Notes: generated from the letters alone by a model not told the origin. 64,000 bases of DNA from Anaerolineales bacterium (GCA_030583885.1 CP129480.1:4032714-4096713); one strand, 5' to 3'. Shown: positions 7,854-17,117, numbered from the stretch's first letter. Numbers and translations: made by a program.

Positions 7854-9416
7854 TTAATGTGCCATCATCAACCCATATTCCACCGAATCAGCCAGTGCGC
7901 GCCAGGAGGCTTCGATGATATTCGTGCTTGCGCCAACGGTGCTCCAGCGGGATAAGTTGTTGCGTGTGTCGATCAATACGCGGGTGATGGCTTCCGTGCC
8001 ATGATCAGAGTCCAATATGCGGACTTTGTAATCAGACAAATGAAAGTTCGCAAGTTGAGGGTAGTATCCCAGCAGGGCTTTGCGCAATGCGTTGTCCAGC
8101 GCGTTGACGGGACCATTGCCTTCCGCAGCGGTGTGCAACAATTCACCCTGCACACGCACTTTGACCGTGGCTTCGGCAAAAATGCCGCGTCCCTGCCGAT
8201 GCTCAACATTAACAAAAAAGTCCACGAGTTCGAAGGGAGGCTTGTAGCCGTATTCCTGCCGCTTCAGCATCATTGTCACAGATGCCTCCGCCGCCTCGAA
8301 CGAGAATCCGCGTGCCTCAAGCTCCTTTATCTCATTCAAGACTGGCATGACCTCATTGCCATCCACTTCCACGCCGTGTTCCTCCGCTTTGCTGAGCAGG
8401 TTCCCACGACCGGAAAGATCGGAGACGACCACGCGCATCTTGTTGCCGACGAGTTCAGGCTCCACGTGTTGATAGGACCGTGATGAGCGGCGCATCGCCG
8501 CCACATGCACACCGCCTTTGTGCGCAAATGCGGATTTACCCACGAAAGGCAGATGTTCATCCGGCGCGACGTTTGCCACCTCCGCCACAAAATGGGATAA
8601 ATCGTACAGGTATTGAATATTTCCCTTGGGCAGACACGGATATCCCATTTTGAGTTCGAGATCCGCCATGATGGAAATGAGATTGGCATTCCCGCAGCGC
8701 TCCCCCACCCCGTTGATCGTCCCCTGCACTTGAATTGCGCCTTCGCGCACGCCGATCAGTGAGTTAACAACCGCACACTCCGAATCATTATGCGTGTGAA
8801 TACCGAACGGATGATTTAATAAAGGCTTCAACTCACGGAGGATCTTTTCCACCTCCCAGGGGAGCGTCCCGCCATTGGTATCGCACAAGACAACCGTTTC
8901 CGCGCCGCCGCGAATCGCAGCGCGCAAAGTTTCGAGCGCATAGGATGCATCCGCTTTGCAACCATCGAAGAAGTGTTCGGCATCGTAGATGACGCGCTTT
9001 CCATTGGCTTTGAGGTATGCCACCGATTGTTCGATGATGCGCAGGTTATCATCGTTTGTGGTGAGCAGAACGTCGGTGACGTGCAATGTCCATGTCTTGC
9101 CAAAGAGGGTGCAGACAGGTGTTTGCGAATCGAGCAGGGCTTTGATATTGGCATCGTCTTCAGGTCCGCCTTTGACGCGGCAGGTGGAACCGAATGCGGC
9201 GATGAGCGCGTGCTTCCATTCTATATCACGGGCGTGTTCAAAAAACTCCACATCTTTAGGGTTGGAGCCGGGCCAGCCACCTTCGATGAACGCGACGCCG
9301 AGTTCATCCAGCTTTTGCGCAATGCGGACCTTGTCATTTGCTGAAAGGTTGAAGCCTTCGGATTGTGTGCCGTCGCGCAGGGTGGTGTCGTAGATTTGGA
9401 TAAGGGGTAAATCCAT
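7854..9416 (-). CDS. cimA: (R)-citramalate synthase
   Basis: Condenses pyruvate with acetyl-CoA to citramalate, opening the threonine-independent route to isoleucine. The 520 residues have the HMGL-like TIM barrel (YDTTLRDGTQSEG at 8-20, HTHNDSECAV, NGVGERCGNAN) and a C-terminal LeuA-type allosteric domain from about residue 385. The divergence from LeuA in this operon (EGGWPGSNPKD instead of EAGFPAASPDD) is characteristic of CimA. It starts 15 bp past leuD. No threonine deaminase gene is in the window, so this may be the Ile source. Isopropylmalate or homocitrate synthase activity is less likely. Confidence 0.92.
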   Translation of the reverse strand: MDLPLIQIYDTTLRDGTQSEGFNLSANDKVRIAQKLDELGVAFIEGGWPGSNPKDVEFFEHARDIEWKHALIAAFGSTCRVKGGPEDDANIKALLDSQTPVCTLFGKTWTLHVTDVLLTTNDDNLRIIEQSVAYLKANGKRVIYDAEHFFDGCKADASYALETLRAAIRGGAETVVLCDTNGGTLPWEVEKILRELKPLLNHPFGIHTHNDSECAVVNSLIGVREGAIQVQGTINGVGERCGNANLISIMADLELKMGYPCLPKGNIQYLYDLSHFVAEVANVAPDEHLPFVGKSAFAHKGGVHVAAMRRSSRSYQHVEPELVGNKMRVVVSDLSGRGNLLSKAEEHGVEVDGNEVMPVLNEIKELEARGFSFEAAEASVTMMLKRQEYGYKPPFELVDFFVNVEHRQGRGIFAEATVKVRVQGELLHTAAEGNGPVNALDNALRKALLGYYPQLANFHLSDYKVRILDSDHGTEAITRVLIDTRNNLSRWSTVGASTNIIEASWRALADSVEYGLMMAH

Positions 9417-9431
9417 GTTGATACCTTTTGC

Positions 9432-10013
9432 TTACATCCTTTCTTCAAACGCCGCTATCTCTTTTTCAAAGCCCATGATATAGCCGAGTTCATCCACGCC
9501 ATTCAACAAACATGCTTTGTTGAATGGATCTATCGGGAAGTTCACAGAGCCCCCAGGGTGGGACAAGGTCTGGGTCGCAAGATCAACTGTCAGCTCGGCA
9601 CGAGGCGTCTCCTCCACGAGGTCAAAGAGCATCTTGTGAGTCGCGTCGTTCACGATGATGGGAATCAATCCGTTCTTCAACGAGTTGTTGCGGAAGATAT
9701 CCGCAAAGGAGGTGGAAATGACGGCGCGGAAGCCGTACGCGGTGAGCGCCCAGGGCGCGTGTTCGCGGCTCGACCCGCACCCAAAGTTGTCGCCCGCGAG
9801 GAGAATTTGACAGCCCGCTGATTCAGGTTTGTTGATGATGAAATCCTGGTTGGGAGATCCATCATCGGTATAACGCCAGTTGAAGAAGAGAGCATCGGCG
9901 AGACCGTTCTTGTCGGTGACTTTGAGGAACTGCGCAGGGATGATCTGATCCGTGTCGATGTCGTTGACAGGGAGTGGAATTGCGCGGGAGGTTAGGGAGG
10001 TGAATTGAGCCAT
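9432..10013 (-). CDS. leuD: Isopropylmalate isomerase, small subunit
   Basis: Swivelling subunit that completes the LeuC active site for 2- to 3-isopropylmalate isomerisation (and citramalate to methylmalate). The 193 residues include DIDTDQIIPAQFL near the N terminus and the catalytic-loop region GDNFGCGSSREHAPWAL. Length is typical of bacterial LeuD. It is separated by 77 bp from leuC; that gap holds two copies of CGAGTATCGA. Confidence 0.96.
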   Translation of the reverse strand: MAQFTSLTSRAIPLPVNDIDTDQIIPAQFLKVTDKNGLADALFFNWRYTDDGSPNQDFIINKPESAGCQILLAGDNFGCGSSREHAPWALTAYGFRAVISTSFADIFRNNSLKNGLIPIIVNDATHKMLFDLVEETPRAELTVDLATQTLSHPGGSVNFPIDPFNKACLLNGVDELGYIMGFEKEIAAFEERM

Positions 10014-10090
10014 GATTAGGTTCCAAGTCTCAAGTATCAGGTTTCAGGTCGATGAAAACGATATTTGATAATAGATCTTCGAGTATCGAA

Positions 10091-11500
10091 TTATCGAGTA
10101 TCGAGCACCGTGCGCGGGTCGGTGACAACGCCGTTCAGCGCGGTGGCTGCGGCAGTGACTGGGCTGGCGAGGAAGGTGCGACCGCCTTTGCCCTGACGGC
10201 CTTCGAAGTTGCGGTTGCTGGTGGAGACGGCGTATTGACCGGGCTGAAGTTGATCGCCATTCATCGCGATACACATCGAGCAGCCCGCTTCGCGCCATTC
10301 GGCTCCGGCTTCCTTGAAGACTTTGTCGAGACCTTCCTGTTCGGCTTGCTTCTTGACATCCTGCGAGCCGGGAACGACCATCACTCGCGTACCATGGGCA
10401 ATCTTGCGTCCTTTCAACATTCCGGCCGCGAGGCGAAGGTCGGAGATACGTGAGTTGGTGCAGGAACCGATAAAAACGACATCCACTTTTTGACCGAGCA
10501 GGGATTGACCAGGCTGCAACCCCATGTAGGTCATGGCTTTTTCGAAGGCGGCTTTCTGTGAGGCTTCGGTAAAAGCGTCAACGGTGGGAATGCGGTCTGT
10601 GATTCTCATGCCCATGCCGGGATTCGTGCCGTACGTGATCATCGGTTCGAGGTCGGCGGCGTTGAGCGTGATGGACTTGTCGTAGGTTGCGCCTTCATCG
10701 GAGGGAAGTGTGTGCCACTTGGCGACGGCTTTATCCCATGCTTCGCCCTGCGGAACGAACTCGCGTCCGTGCAGGTATTCAAAGGTGTTGTCATCAGGAG
10801 CAATCATGCCTGCGCGCGCGCCGCCTTCAATGGACATATTGCAGATGGTCATGCGCTGTTCCATCGTCAGCGCGCGGATCGCTTCGCCGGTGTATTCGAA
10901 GACATGACCCGTTCCCCCACCAACGCCGATACGGGCAATGAGCGCGAGGATGATGTCCTTGGCAGAAACGCCGTAACCGAGCCTGCCATCCACGCGGACT
11001 TCATAAGTCCTGGGTTTCTTTTGAAGCAAACATTGAGTCGCGAGTACATGCTCCACTTCGGACGTGCCGATGCCAAAGGCTAAAGCTCCAAACGCGCCGT
11101 GTGTGGCGGTGTGACTGTCACCACAGACGATGGTCATGCCGGGTTGGGTGCGCCCGAGTTCCGGTCCGATGACGTGGACGATGCCACGATGCGGACTCTC
11201 CATGCCGTGCAGGGTGATGCCGAATTCAGCGGCGTTGGTTTCCATCTGTTTGATCTGTGCCGCAGCCATTGCATCGGCAATCGGAACGTCAATGGGCGTG
11301 GTGGGAATGGAATGATCCATCGTCGCCAGCGTTTTATTGGGGCGGCGGACCTTCAACCCGCGCTGGCGCAGGCCCGTGAAGGCTTGCGGGGAGGTCACTT
11401 CATGGACGAGATGCAGGTCAATGTAAAGAACAGCAGGCGCACTTTCCTGTTCGGTGACGACATGCGTGTCCCAAATCTTTTGAAAGAGTGTCTTTGGCAT
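10091..11500 (-). CDS. leuC: Isopropylmalate isomerase, large subunit
   Basis: 4Fe-4S hydro-lyase of Leu (and citramalate-route Ile) synthesis. The 469 residues carry the aconitase-family cluster ligands in IGSCTNSR and GCSMCIAMN, plus CGDSHTATHGAFGALAFGIG. The length matches the bacterial LeuC1 type, heterodimeric with LeuD next door. The C terminus (TVLDTR) runs into a degenerate CGAGTATCGA repeat just before the stop. Confidence 0.96.
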   Translation of the reverse strand: MPKTLFQKIWDTHVVTEQESAPAVLYIDLHLVHEVTSPQAFTGLRQRGLKVRRPNKTLATMDHSIPTTPIDVPIADAMAAAQIKQMETNAAEFGITLHGMESPHRGIVHVIGPELGRTQPGMTIVCGDSHTATHGAFGALAFGIGTSEVEHVLATQCLLQKKPRTYEVRVDGRLGYGVSAKDIILALIARIGVGGGTGHVFEYTGEAIRALTMEQRMTICNMSIEGGARAGMIAPDDNTFEYLHGREFVPQGEAWDKAVAKWHTLPSDEGATYDKSITLNAADLEPMITYGTNPGMGMRITDRIPTVDAFTEASQKAAFEKAMTYMGLQPGQSLLGQKVDVVFIGSCTNSRISDLRLAAGMLKGRKIAHGTRVMVVPGSQDVKKQAEQEGLDKVFKEAGAEWREAGCSMCIAMNGDQLQPGQYAVSTSNRNFEGRQGKGGRTFLASPVTAAATALNGVVTDPRTVLDTR

Positions 11501-11536
11501 ATAGTTATATTCTCGGCTTGGTTTTTACGAATTACA

Positions 11537-11569
11537 GATTACGCAATACGTGATGTGTGATGCGTAATC
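11537..11569. repeat. Inverted repeat between leuC and the 54-codon ORF
   Basis: GATTACGCA (11537-11545) and its exact complement TGCGTAATC (11561-11569) enclose a 15-nt loop. There is no T run, so it is not an obvious terminator; it could protect mRNA or be a relic of an interspersed repeat. Confidence 0.5.
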
Positions 11570-11585
11570 CGCAAAGGGCGGCAGG

Positions 11586-11750
11586 CTAGCAGGAAGAATT
11601 TTCCGGGGAGGCATCAGATTCAGAGGCAGAAGCAGGTTGCGGGTTGGAGAGAAGCGTGCTCAAGTCCCAGCCAGCTGGAATGGTCTGTGGTTCGGGGAAC
11701 GGGTCAAACCAGTGCGTCTCAACGACGTCGCGTTCTTCTTGTGTGTTCAT
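11586..11750 (-). CDS. Unrecognised 54-residue protein inside the leu operon
   Basis: An ATG at 11750 is preceded by GGAGA with a 7-bp spacer and opens 54 codons ending TAG at 11586. The N-terminal half has an ordered look (HWFDPFPEPQTIPAGWDL, residues 13-30); the end is a Ser/Ala/Glu-rich tail finishing in Cys. No signal peptide, membrane segment or known domain is visible. It lies between leuA and leuC in a 306-bp stretch that otherwise holds only short inverted repeats. Good ribosome site, position and aromatic motif argue for a real gene; function unknown. It might associate with LeuA or LeuC, but that is a guess. Confidence 0.6.
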   Translation of the reverse strand: MNTQEERDVVETHWFDPFPEPQTIPAGWDLSTLLSNPQPASASESDASPENSSC

Positions 11751-11772
11751 GGCAATTTCTCCTATTCAACAT

Positions 11773-11804
11773 GTCATTGCGAGGAGCGGCGCCTCGCAAC
11801 GATA
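11773..11804. repeat. Family B repeat, single arm
   Basis: GTCATTGCGAGG followed by AGCGGCGCCTCGCAAC forms one stem-loop of the same family as the roughly 90-bp elements at 14677, 29414 and 49564. It sits directly after the leuA stop codon. Confidence 0.6.
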
Positions 11805-11806
11805 TA

Positions 11807-13471
11807 CTATCCAAGCATCACACCAAAATCATTCACCACACGCTCATGTGTTTCCGTCTGTGCGATGATGAGCTTGTTCAGCGCATTGATGTACGCCTTG
11901 GCACTGGCGACGATGATGTCCGTATCCGCGCCATGACCGCCATAGACGCGCGGATATTCAACTTCGGCCTGCGCGTCCATCGTGGTGTGACCGTTCTTCC
12001 CCTGAATGCGCACGGTCACTTCACCGAGCGCGTCAATGCCTTCGGTGATGGCGTGGATGTTGAATTCCAGCAGTGTACACGGCACATTGACAATAGCGTT
12101 GATCGCCTTGTATGTCGCGTCCACAGGACCCGTGCCCATCGCCGCGTGCGTGTGGACGACGCTGTCGGGCCCGCGCAAACGGACGGTGGCGGTCGGCATG
12201 CCCATTGTCCCGCAGGTTACCTGCAAGCCGTTCAACAGGTACACATCGCGCGGTTTGTAGAACTCGTCCGCGATCAGGGCTTCGAGGTCGAGATCGGTGA
12301 TGACCTTCTTGCGGTCTGCCAGCTCCTTGAAACGCGCAAAGGCTTTATCGAGCTCGACCTCATCGAGCGAGTGTCCCATTTCCGCGAGCCGGTTGCGCAG
12401 GGCGTGGCGTCCCGAGTGTTTGCCCAGCACGAGATTCGTCTGATTAACGCCCACATCTTCGGGACGCATGATCTCGTAGGTGGTTTGGTGTTTCAACATG
12501 CCGTCCTGATGGATGCCCGCTTCATGCGCGAACGCGTTCGACCCGACAATGGCCTTATTCGGCTGGACGACAATGCCTGTGTAATTGCTGACCAGTTTGG
12601 AAATGCGCGAGAGTTGACGAGTGTCAATTCCAGTATCAAGCCCAAAGACAGGATGACGCGTCTTCAACGTCATCACCACCTCCTCCAGCGAAGTATTCCC
12701 AGCGCGCTCACCGATCCCGTTAATCGTCACTTCCGCCTGGCGTGCGCCTGCGCGGATACCTGCAAGCGAATTTGCAGTCGCCATGCCCAGGTCATCATGG
12801 CAATGCACCGAGACCGTGATGCCTGCGTGCATCCCCGGCGTGTTCTCGATGATGCCTTTGATGAGCGCATAAAATTCATCGGGCGTGGTGTAGCCGACCG
12901 TGTCGGGAATGTTCAACGTGGTCGCACCGGCTTTGATCGCCTCGCCCAACACAACATACAAAAATTCAGGGTCGGAGCGTCCCGCATCTTCGGGGCTGAA
13001 CTCCACATCGTCACACAGTGACTTCGCATACGCCACCATCTCGCTCACGCGCTGCACCACCTCTTCGGGATCCATCTTCAACTTGTGCTGCATGTGGATC
13101 GGCGACGTGGCAAGGAAGGTGTGAATGCGCGGCTTCTTCGCACCCTGGACGGCTTGCCACGCCTTGTCAATATCGGATTTGTTCGCCCGCGCCAGCCCTG
13201 CGATGACGGGAATCTTCGCCTCATGCTCACCCTTCGACACGCTCAGGGCGGCGGGGACGGCTGGGTTGCCCACTTCAAGCGCGATTCTGCGGACGGCTTC
13301 CAGATCGTCGGGAGACGCTGCGGGGAATCCTGCTTCGATGATGTCCACGCCAAGCCGCGCCAGATTATGCGCCACTTCCAATTTCTCGGCTGAGGTCATC
13401 GTCGCGCCCGGAGATTGCTCACCATCGCGTAATGTTGTGTCGAATATCTTGACGTAATTGGTGTTTGTCAT
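11807..13471 (-). CDS. leuA: 2-isopropylmalate synthase
   Basis: First committed step of leucine synthesis (2-oxoisovalerate plus acetyl-CoA). The 554 residues comprise the TIM barrel (FDTTLRDGEQSPGATM at 10-25, HCHDDLGMATANS, NGIGERAGNTS) and the C-terminal allosteric domain (from about 390) for leucine feedback. Residues about 69-88 are an insert absent from ordinary LeuA, between RRIALEVGN and PVIAGLARAN; it contains LSVSKG, the translation of a dispersed 20-bp repeat. Barrel residues on both sides are intact, so the enzyme may tolerate it. Located between ilvC and the 54-codon ORF. Confidence 0.95.
   Translation of the reverse strand: MTNTNYVKIFDTTLRDGEQSPGATMTSAEKLEVAHNLARLGVDIIEAGFPAASPDDLEAVRRIALEVGNPAVPAALSVSKGEHEAKIPVIAGLARANKSDIDKAWQAVQGAKKPRIHTFLATSPIHMQHKLKMDPEEVVQRVSEMVAYAKSLCDDVEFSPEDAGRSDPEFLYVVLGEAIKAGATTLNIPDTVGYTTPDEFYALIKGIIENTPGMHAGITVSVHCHDDLGMATANSLAGIRAGARQAEVTINGIGERAGNTSLEEVVMTLKTRHPVFGLDTGIDTRQLSRISKLVSNYTGIVVQPNKAIVGSNAFAHEAGIHQDGMLKHQTTYEIMRPEDVGVNQTNLVLGKHSGRHALRNRLAEMGHSLDEVELDKAFARFKELADRKKVITDLDLEALIADEFYKPRDVYLLNGLQVTCGTMGMPTATVRLRGPDSVVHTHAAMGTGPVDATYKAINAIVNVPCTLLEFNIHAITEGIDALGEVTVRIQGKNGHTTMDAQAEVEYPRVYGGHGADTDIIVASAKAYINALNKLIIAQTETHERVVNDFGVMLG
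13230..13249. repeat. Family D 20-bp repeat inside leuA
   Basis: CCCTTCGACACGCTCAGGGC, identical to 25228-25247 in metA. In leuA it is read on the opposite strand as LSVSKG (residues 76-81). Confidence 0.75.
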
Positions 13472-13490
13472 CTAAACCTCTTTTCACCGT

Positions 13491-13597
13491 TGGTTGAGTA
13501 GCCCCGTGTTCGTCGGGGCGTATCGAAACCAACACTTACATGAAAACTTAAACTTTGACTCAAACTGGTGGTTTCGACGGCTTGCGCTCAATCACCG
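13491..13597. repeat. Family C composite repeat (leuA-ilvC gap)
   Basis: One arm reads GGTTGAGTAGCCCCG to GGGGCGTATCGAAACC (about 13492-13530) with an inner stem; a second, inverted and degraded arm is at 13570-13597 (GGTTTCGACGG to CAATCACCG). The unit GGTTTCGATA...CTCAACCACCG recurs at 20850 and 23571. Confidence 0.65.
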
Positions 13598-13601
13598 ATT
13601 A

Positions 13602-14654
13602 TCACTTCTTCCAATTCTCAGGTCTCAACGACCGCACCGCTGCGCCTGCGCGCCACATCTCCGAATCGCGGACGGCGGCGAGTTCCACTTCGAGTTTTGC
13701 ACGGTAATCGGGCTGGCTGTTGGCTTCGAGCGTGATGCGCGCTTCGTTGCCTGAAACCACGCTTTGATACAAATCAGTGAATACGGGCGCAACCGCATCA
13801 CGGAACTTGTCCTTCCAATCGAGCGCGCCGCGCTGGGCGGTGGTGGAACAGTTGGCGTACATCCAGTCCATGCCGTTCTGTCCCACCAACCGGATCAACG
13901 ACTGTGTAAGTTCCTCCACCGTTTCATTGAACGCCTCGGATGGAGAATGTCCATGCTTGCGAAGTTCGTTGTACTGTGCTTCCATCACACCCGCCAGCGC
14001 GCCCATGAGGATGCCGCGTTCGCCCGTCAGGTCGGAATACACTTCCTTTTCGAATGTGGTGGGGAATAAATAGCCCGCGCCAATGGCAATTCCCAACGCG
14101 ATCGTGCGGTCTTTCGCCTTCCCCGTCGCATCCTGGTGGACGGCGAAACTGGCATTGATGCCTGAACCGTCGAGATAATTCAAGCGGACACTTCGTCCAG
14201 ATCCCTTCGGCGCGACAAGCGCCACGTCCACGTGCGGAGGCGGGATCACGCCCGTATCATCCTTGAAGGTGACGGAAAATCCGTGCGAGAAGTAGAGCAT
14301 GTCGCCTTCGTTCAAACATTCCACGATCTTTGACCACAGTGAACGCTGACCCGCATCAGACAATAAATATTGAATAACAGTCCCCTTCTCCGCGGCTTCC
14401 TCCACTGAGAACAACGTCTCACCTGGGACCCAGCCGTCCTCCACAGCCTTATCCCAATTTTTCGTCCCTGCACGCTGACCAACGATGACCTTGATGCCGT
14501 TGTCGCGCATGTTCATCGCCTGTGCGGGTCCCTGCACGCCGTAGCCCAACACCGCCACCACTTCATCCTTGAGAACTTCCCGCGCTTTCTCCAGTGGAAA
14601 TTCATCACGTGTAACAACTTCTTCTTCCACACCGCCAAAATTTATCTTTGCCAT
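13602..14654 (-). CDS. ilvC: Ketol-acid reductoisomerase
   Basis: Mg- and NADPH-dependent isomeroreduction of acetolactate and acetohydroxybutyrate (Val, Leu, Ile). The 350 residues show the Rossmann motif AVLGYGVQGPAQAMN (34-48), VGQRAGTKNW at the cofactor phosphate site, SHGFSVTF and PKGSGRSVR, and the metal-binding EVYSDLTGERG. The style (GYGVQG, RDNGI) resembles the eukaryote- and Bacteroidetes-like branch more than the short class I enzymes. It lies between ilvN and leuA, with repeats in both flanking gaps. Confidence 0.95.
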   Translation of the reverse strand: MAKINFGGVEEEVVTRDEFPLEKAREVLKDEVVAVLGYGVQGPAQAMNMRDNGIKVIVGQRAGTKNWDKAVEDGWVPGETLFSVEEAAEKGTVIQYLLSDAGQRSLWSKIVECLNEGDMLYFSHGFSVTFKDDTGVIPPPHVDVALVAPKGSGRSVRLNYLDGSGINASFAVHQDATGKAKDRTIALGIAIGAGYLFPTTFEKEVYSDLTGERGILMGALAGVMEAQYNELRKHGHSPSEAFNETVEELTQSLIRLVGQNGMDWMYANCSTTAQRGALDWKDKFRDAVAPVFTDLYQSVVSGNEARITLEANSQPDYRAKLEVELAAVRDSEMWRAGAAVRSLRPENWKK

Positions 14655-14676
14655 GATTTCAAATTCTCCTTTTTAT

Positions 14677-14773
14677 GTCATTGCGAGCCGAGCCAAGCAA
14701 TCTCAACGCACCTACAATGAAAGTATTGATGATTAAATTCAAGATTTCTTCGGGCTGTCGCCCTCGCAATGAC
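14677..14773. repeat. Family B element, 97 bp (ilvN-ilvC gap)
   Basis: Ends are inverted: GTCATTGCGAG (14677) and CTCGCAATGAC (to 14773). Inside, AAGCAATCT and AGATTTCTTC are a second, decayed inverted pair. No ORF. The layout is that of a small non-autonomous palindromic element; it is inside the operon transcript. Confidence 0.75.
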
Positions 14774-14782
14774 AGACTCACT

Positions 14783-15340
14783 CTACGGCACCATCGCCGC
14801 GACGGACACGTCCTCATAATGACGATCGCTCATGCCAGGCATACGGCGCACGCCATCGTTAACGCCGCGCGTCATTGCGACCTGTCCCGTGCGCACCATC
14901 TCCACGATGCCGATCGGACGGAGCAGTTCCATCATGCCTTCTATCTTGTCCTCCGTGCCGGTGATCTCGACAATGACCGAATCAGGAGCCACGTCCACGA
15001 TGCGGGCACGGAAGATCTCAGCCAGCCCATTGACTTCGGCGCGGCGTTCGGGTGCGACCTTGACCTTGATCAGAGCCAGGTCACGGGTCACCGAAGGCTG
15101 ATGCGTGACGTCCTGCACGTCAATCACGTTGACCAGCTTATACAGGTTCGCTTCGATGCGGTGTGCATCCACATCCCCATTCGGGCAACTCACCACGATG
15201 GTCATACGCGACACATCGGGGTTATCCGTCCGCCCGACGGCGAGAGACTCGATATTGAAATTGCGGCGGCGAAATAGCGATGCCACGCGGTTCAACACGC
15301 CGGGTTTATTTTCTACTAATGCGATAAAGGTGTAATTCAT
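14783..15340 (-). CDS. ilvN: Acetolactate synthase regulatory subunit
   Basis: Activates the IlvB catalytic subunit and confers valine feedback. The 185 residues begin with an ACT domain (IALVENKPGVLNRVASLF, residues 6-23; FRRRNFNIESLAVG) and continue with the ALS_ss C-terminal domain. I chose ATG 15340 because GGAG lies 6 bp upstream; an in-frame ATG at 15370 would add ten residues not found in the family. Sits 65 bp after ilvB, as in most bacteria. Confidence 0.95.
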   Translation of the reverse strand: MNYTFIALVENKPGVLNRVASLFRRRNFNIESLAVGRTDNPDVSRMTIVVSCPNGDVDAHRIEANLYKLVNVIDVQDVTHQPSVTRDLALIKVKVAPERRAEVNGLAEIFRARIVDVAPDSVIVEITGTEDKIEGMMELLRPIGIVEMVRTGQVAMTRGVNDGVRRMPGMSDRHYEDVSVAAMVP

Positions 15341-15405
15341 TTGTACTCCTATCCGTCTTTCGCCTTTCATCTTTCGTTGTGTCTCAAACGAAAAGAGAAA
15401 AGAGT

Positions 15406-17103
15406 TTATTTTTGTGCAGCCTGTTTGACTGGTCTTCTTATCATTTCATGCAATGCCGAACCGGCGGGAACCATTGGATACACGGCATCTTCTTGTTCCA
15501 CACGGAACTCCAGTACAACAGGCCCCCTGGTCTTGCGCGCCCATTCGATGGCTTCACCCACTTCTTCACGTTTGGTTACAAGCCGTGCAGGGACTCCATG
15601 CGCCTCTGCCAGTTTGACAAAATCAGGCGTGAGCATATTAACTGCGGAATAGCGCTTCTCGAAGAAGAACTCCTGCCATTGACGCACCATGCCGAGGAAG
15701 TTGTTATTCATGATGGCGACTTTCACATTCGCGCCTTCCTGAACGGCAGTGGTCAACTCGGCAGCGGTCATTTGGAATCCGCCATCACCGGCAATTGCCC
15801 ATATCTCCTGATCTTTCGCTGCAAACCACGCGCCGATGGCTGATGGGAGACCAAAACCCATTGTCCCCGCGCCGCCCGAAGTAATCCAGCGGTTCGGCTT
15901 ATCCAGTTGATAATATTGCGCCGTCCACATCTGGTGCTGACCTACATCCGTCGTCACGATCGCACCGCCACCTGTCGCTTTCCAAATATCACCGATCAGA
16001 TGTGCCACGTACAACTTGCCGTCATCTTCCCAATTCATGATCGAGCGGGAATCGGCTTCGTTCTTCCAATTATTGATTTCCTCCAGCCATTCATCATGGT
16101 CGTATTCATCCACCAGGGGAATCAGATCACTCACGACCGTTTTCACATCGCCGACCAGAGGAACGTCCACAAACACATTTTTATGCACTTCAGACGGGTC
16201 GATTTCGATATGGATTTTCTTTGCCTTCGGCGCGTACGTTTTCAATGTACCGGTCACCCGGTCATCGAAGCGCATCCCGAAGGCAAGGATCAGATCGGAA
16301 TTTTGGATCGCCATGTTCGCATACGCTTCGCCGTGCATCCCCATCATTCCCAGACTCAACGGATGCGACGCGGGAAACGCGCCCAAGCCCAGCAACGTGC
16401 TGGTCACAGGCGTTTGAGTCTTCACAGCAAATTGCATCAACTCTTCTTCGGCCTCCGACATCAACACGCCATGTCCACATAGAATGACGGGCTTCTTCGC
16501 CTTCTGTATCAACGCAACAGCATCCTCCAGCAAATTGCGCGGCGACCGCGTCACAGGCTGGTAGCCGGGCAGTTTCACTTCTTCCGGGTAAACAAATTCA
16601 CACGACTCCACCTGTGCGTTCTTGCAAATGTCGACCAACACGGGGCCGGGTCGTCCACTGCGCGCGATATAAAACGCCTCACAGATCGTTTCCGCAATCT
16701 GGTCAGCGCGCGTCACAAGATAATTATGTTTCGTAATCGGCAGGGTAATGCCTGTAACATCGGTCTCCTGAAACGCATCGCCGCCGATCAAATGTGCCGC
16801 AACCTGTCCAGTAATAAAGACAACAGGGACTGAATCCATCATTGCCGTTGCAATACCCGTCACCAAATTCGTTGCGCCGGGTCCGGAGGTTGCCATTGCC
16901 ACTCCCACTTTTCCCGAAACGCGCGCATATCCATCCGCCATGTGTGCCCCCCCCTGCTCGTGCCGTACCAACACATGATGCACGGGATAATTCAACATCG
17001 CGTCATAGATCGGCATATTCGCACCGCCAGGGTAGCCGAACACCACCTCCACCCCTTCGCGCGTCAGGCATTCCCAAATAATCTCTGCACCTTTTAATTT
17101 CAT
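15406..17103 (-). CDS. ilvB: Acetolactate synthase catalytic subunit
   Basis: ThDP- and FAD-dependent carboligase making acetolactate or acetohydroxybutyrate. The 565 residues contain FGYPGGANMPIYDA, the catalytic Glu in RHEQGGAHMADGYAR, the FAD-domain GHGVL and AFGMRFDDRVTG stretches, and the ThDP motif AIAGDGGFQMTAAEL ending in NNNFLGMVRQWQ. Start ATG 17103 follows GGAGC; upstream in-frame starts would run through the family A repeat (17118-17183). Pairs with ilvN immediately downstream. Confidence 0.96.
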   Translation of the reverse strand: MKLKGAEIIWECLTREGVEVVFGYPGGANMPIYDAMLNYPVHHVLVRHEQGGAHMADGYARVSGKVGVAMATSGPGATNLVTGIATAMMDSVPVVFITGQVAAHLIGGDAFQETDVTGITLPITKHNYLVTRADQIAETICEAFYIARSGRPGPVLVDICKNAQVESCEFVYPEEVKLPGYQPVTRSPRNLLEDAVALIQKAKKPVILCGHGVLMSEAEEELMQFAVKTQTPVTSTLLGLGAFPASHPLSLGMMGMHGEAYANMAIQNSDLILAFGMRFDDRVTGTLKTYAPKAKKIHIEIDPSEVHKNVFVDVPLVGDVKTVVSDLIPLVDEYDHDEWLEEINNWKNEADSRSIMNWEDDGKLYVAHLIGDIWKATGGGAIVTTDVGQHQMWTAQYYQLDKPNRWITSGGAGTMGFGLPSAIGAWFAAKDQEIWAIAGDGGFQMTAAELTTAVQEGANVKVAIMNNNFLGMVRQWQEFFFEKRYSAVNMLTPDFVKLAEAHGVPARLVTKREEVGEAIEWARKTRGPVVLEFRVEQEDAVYPMVPAGSALHEMIRRPVKQAAQK

Positions 17104-17117
17104 TCTCGCTCCTTGAT

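Noticed and set aside
11687..13021. 444-codon open frame opposite leuA
   Set aside because: It mirrors the leuA frame, has His/Arg/Val-rich composition typical of antisense frames of GC-rich genes, and no ribosome site or domain. leuA explains the sequence fully.
15341..15370. Upstream ATG for ilvN
   Set aside because: Ten extra residues before the ACT domain and a poorer ribosome site than at ATG 15340.
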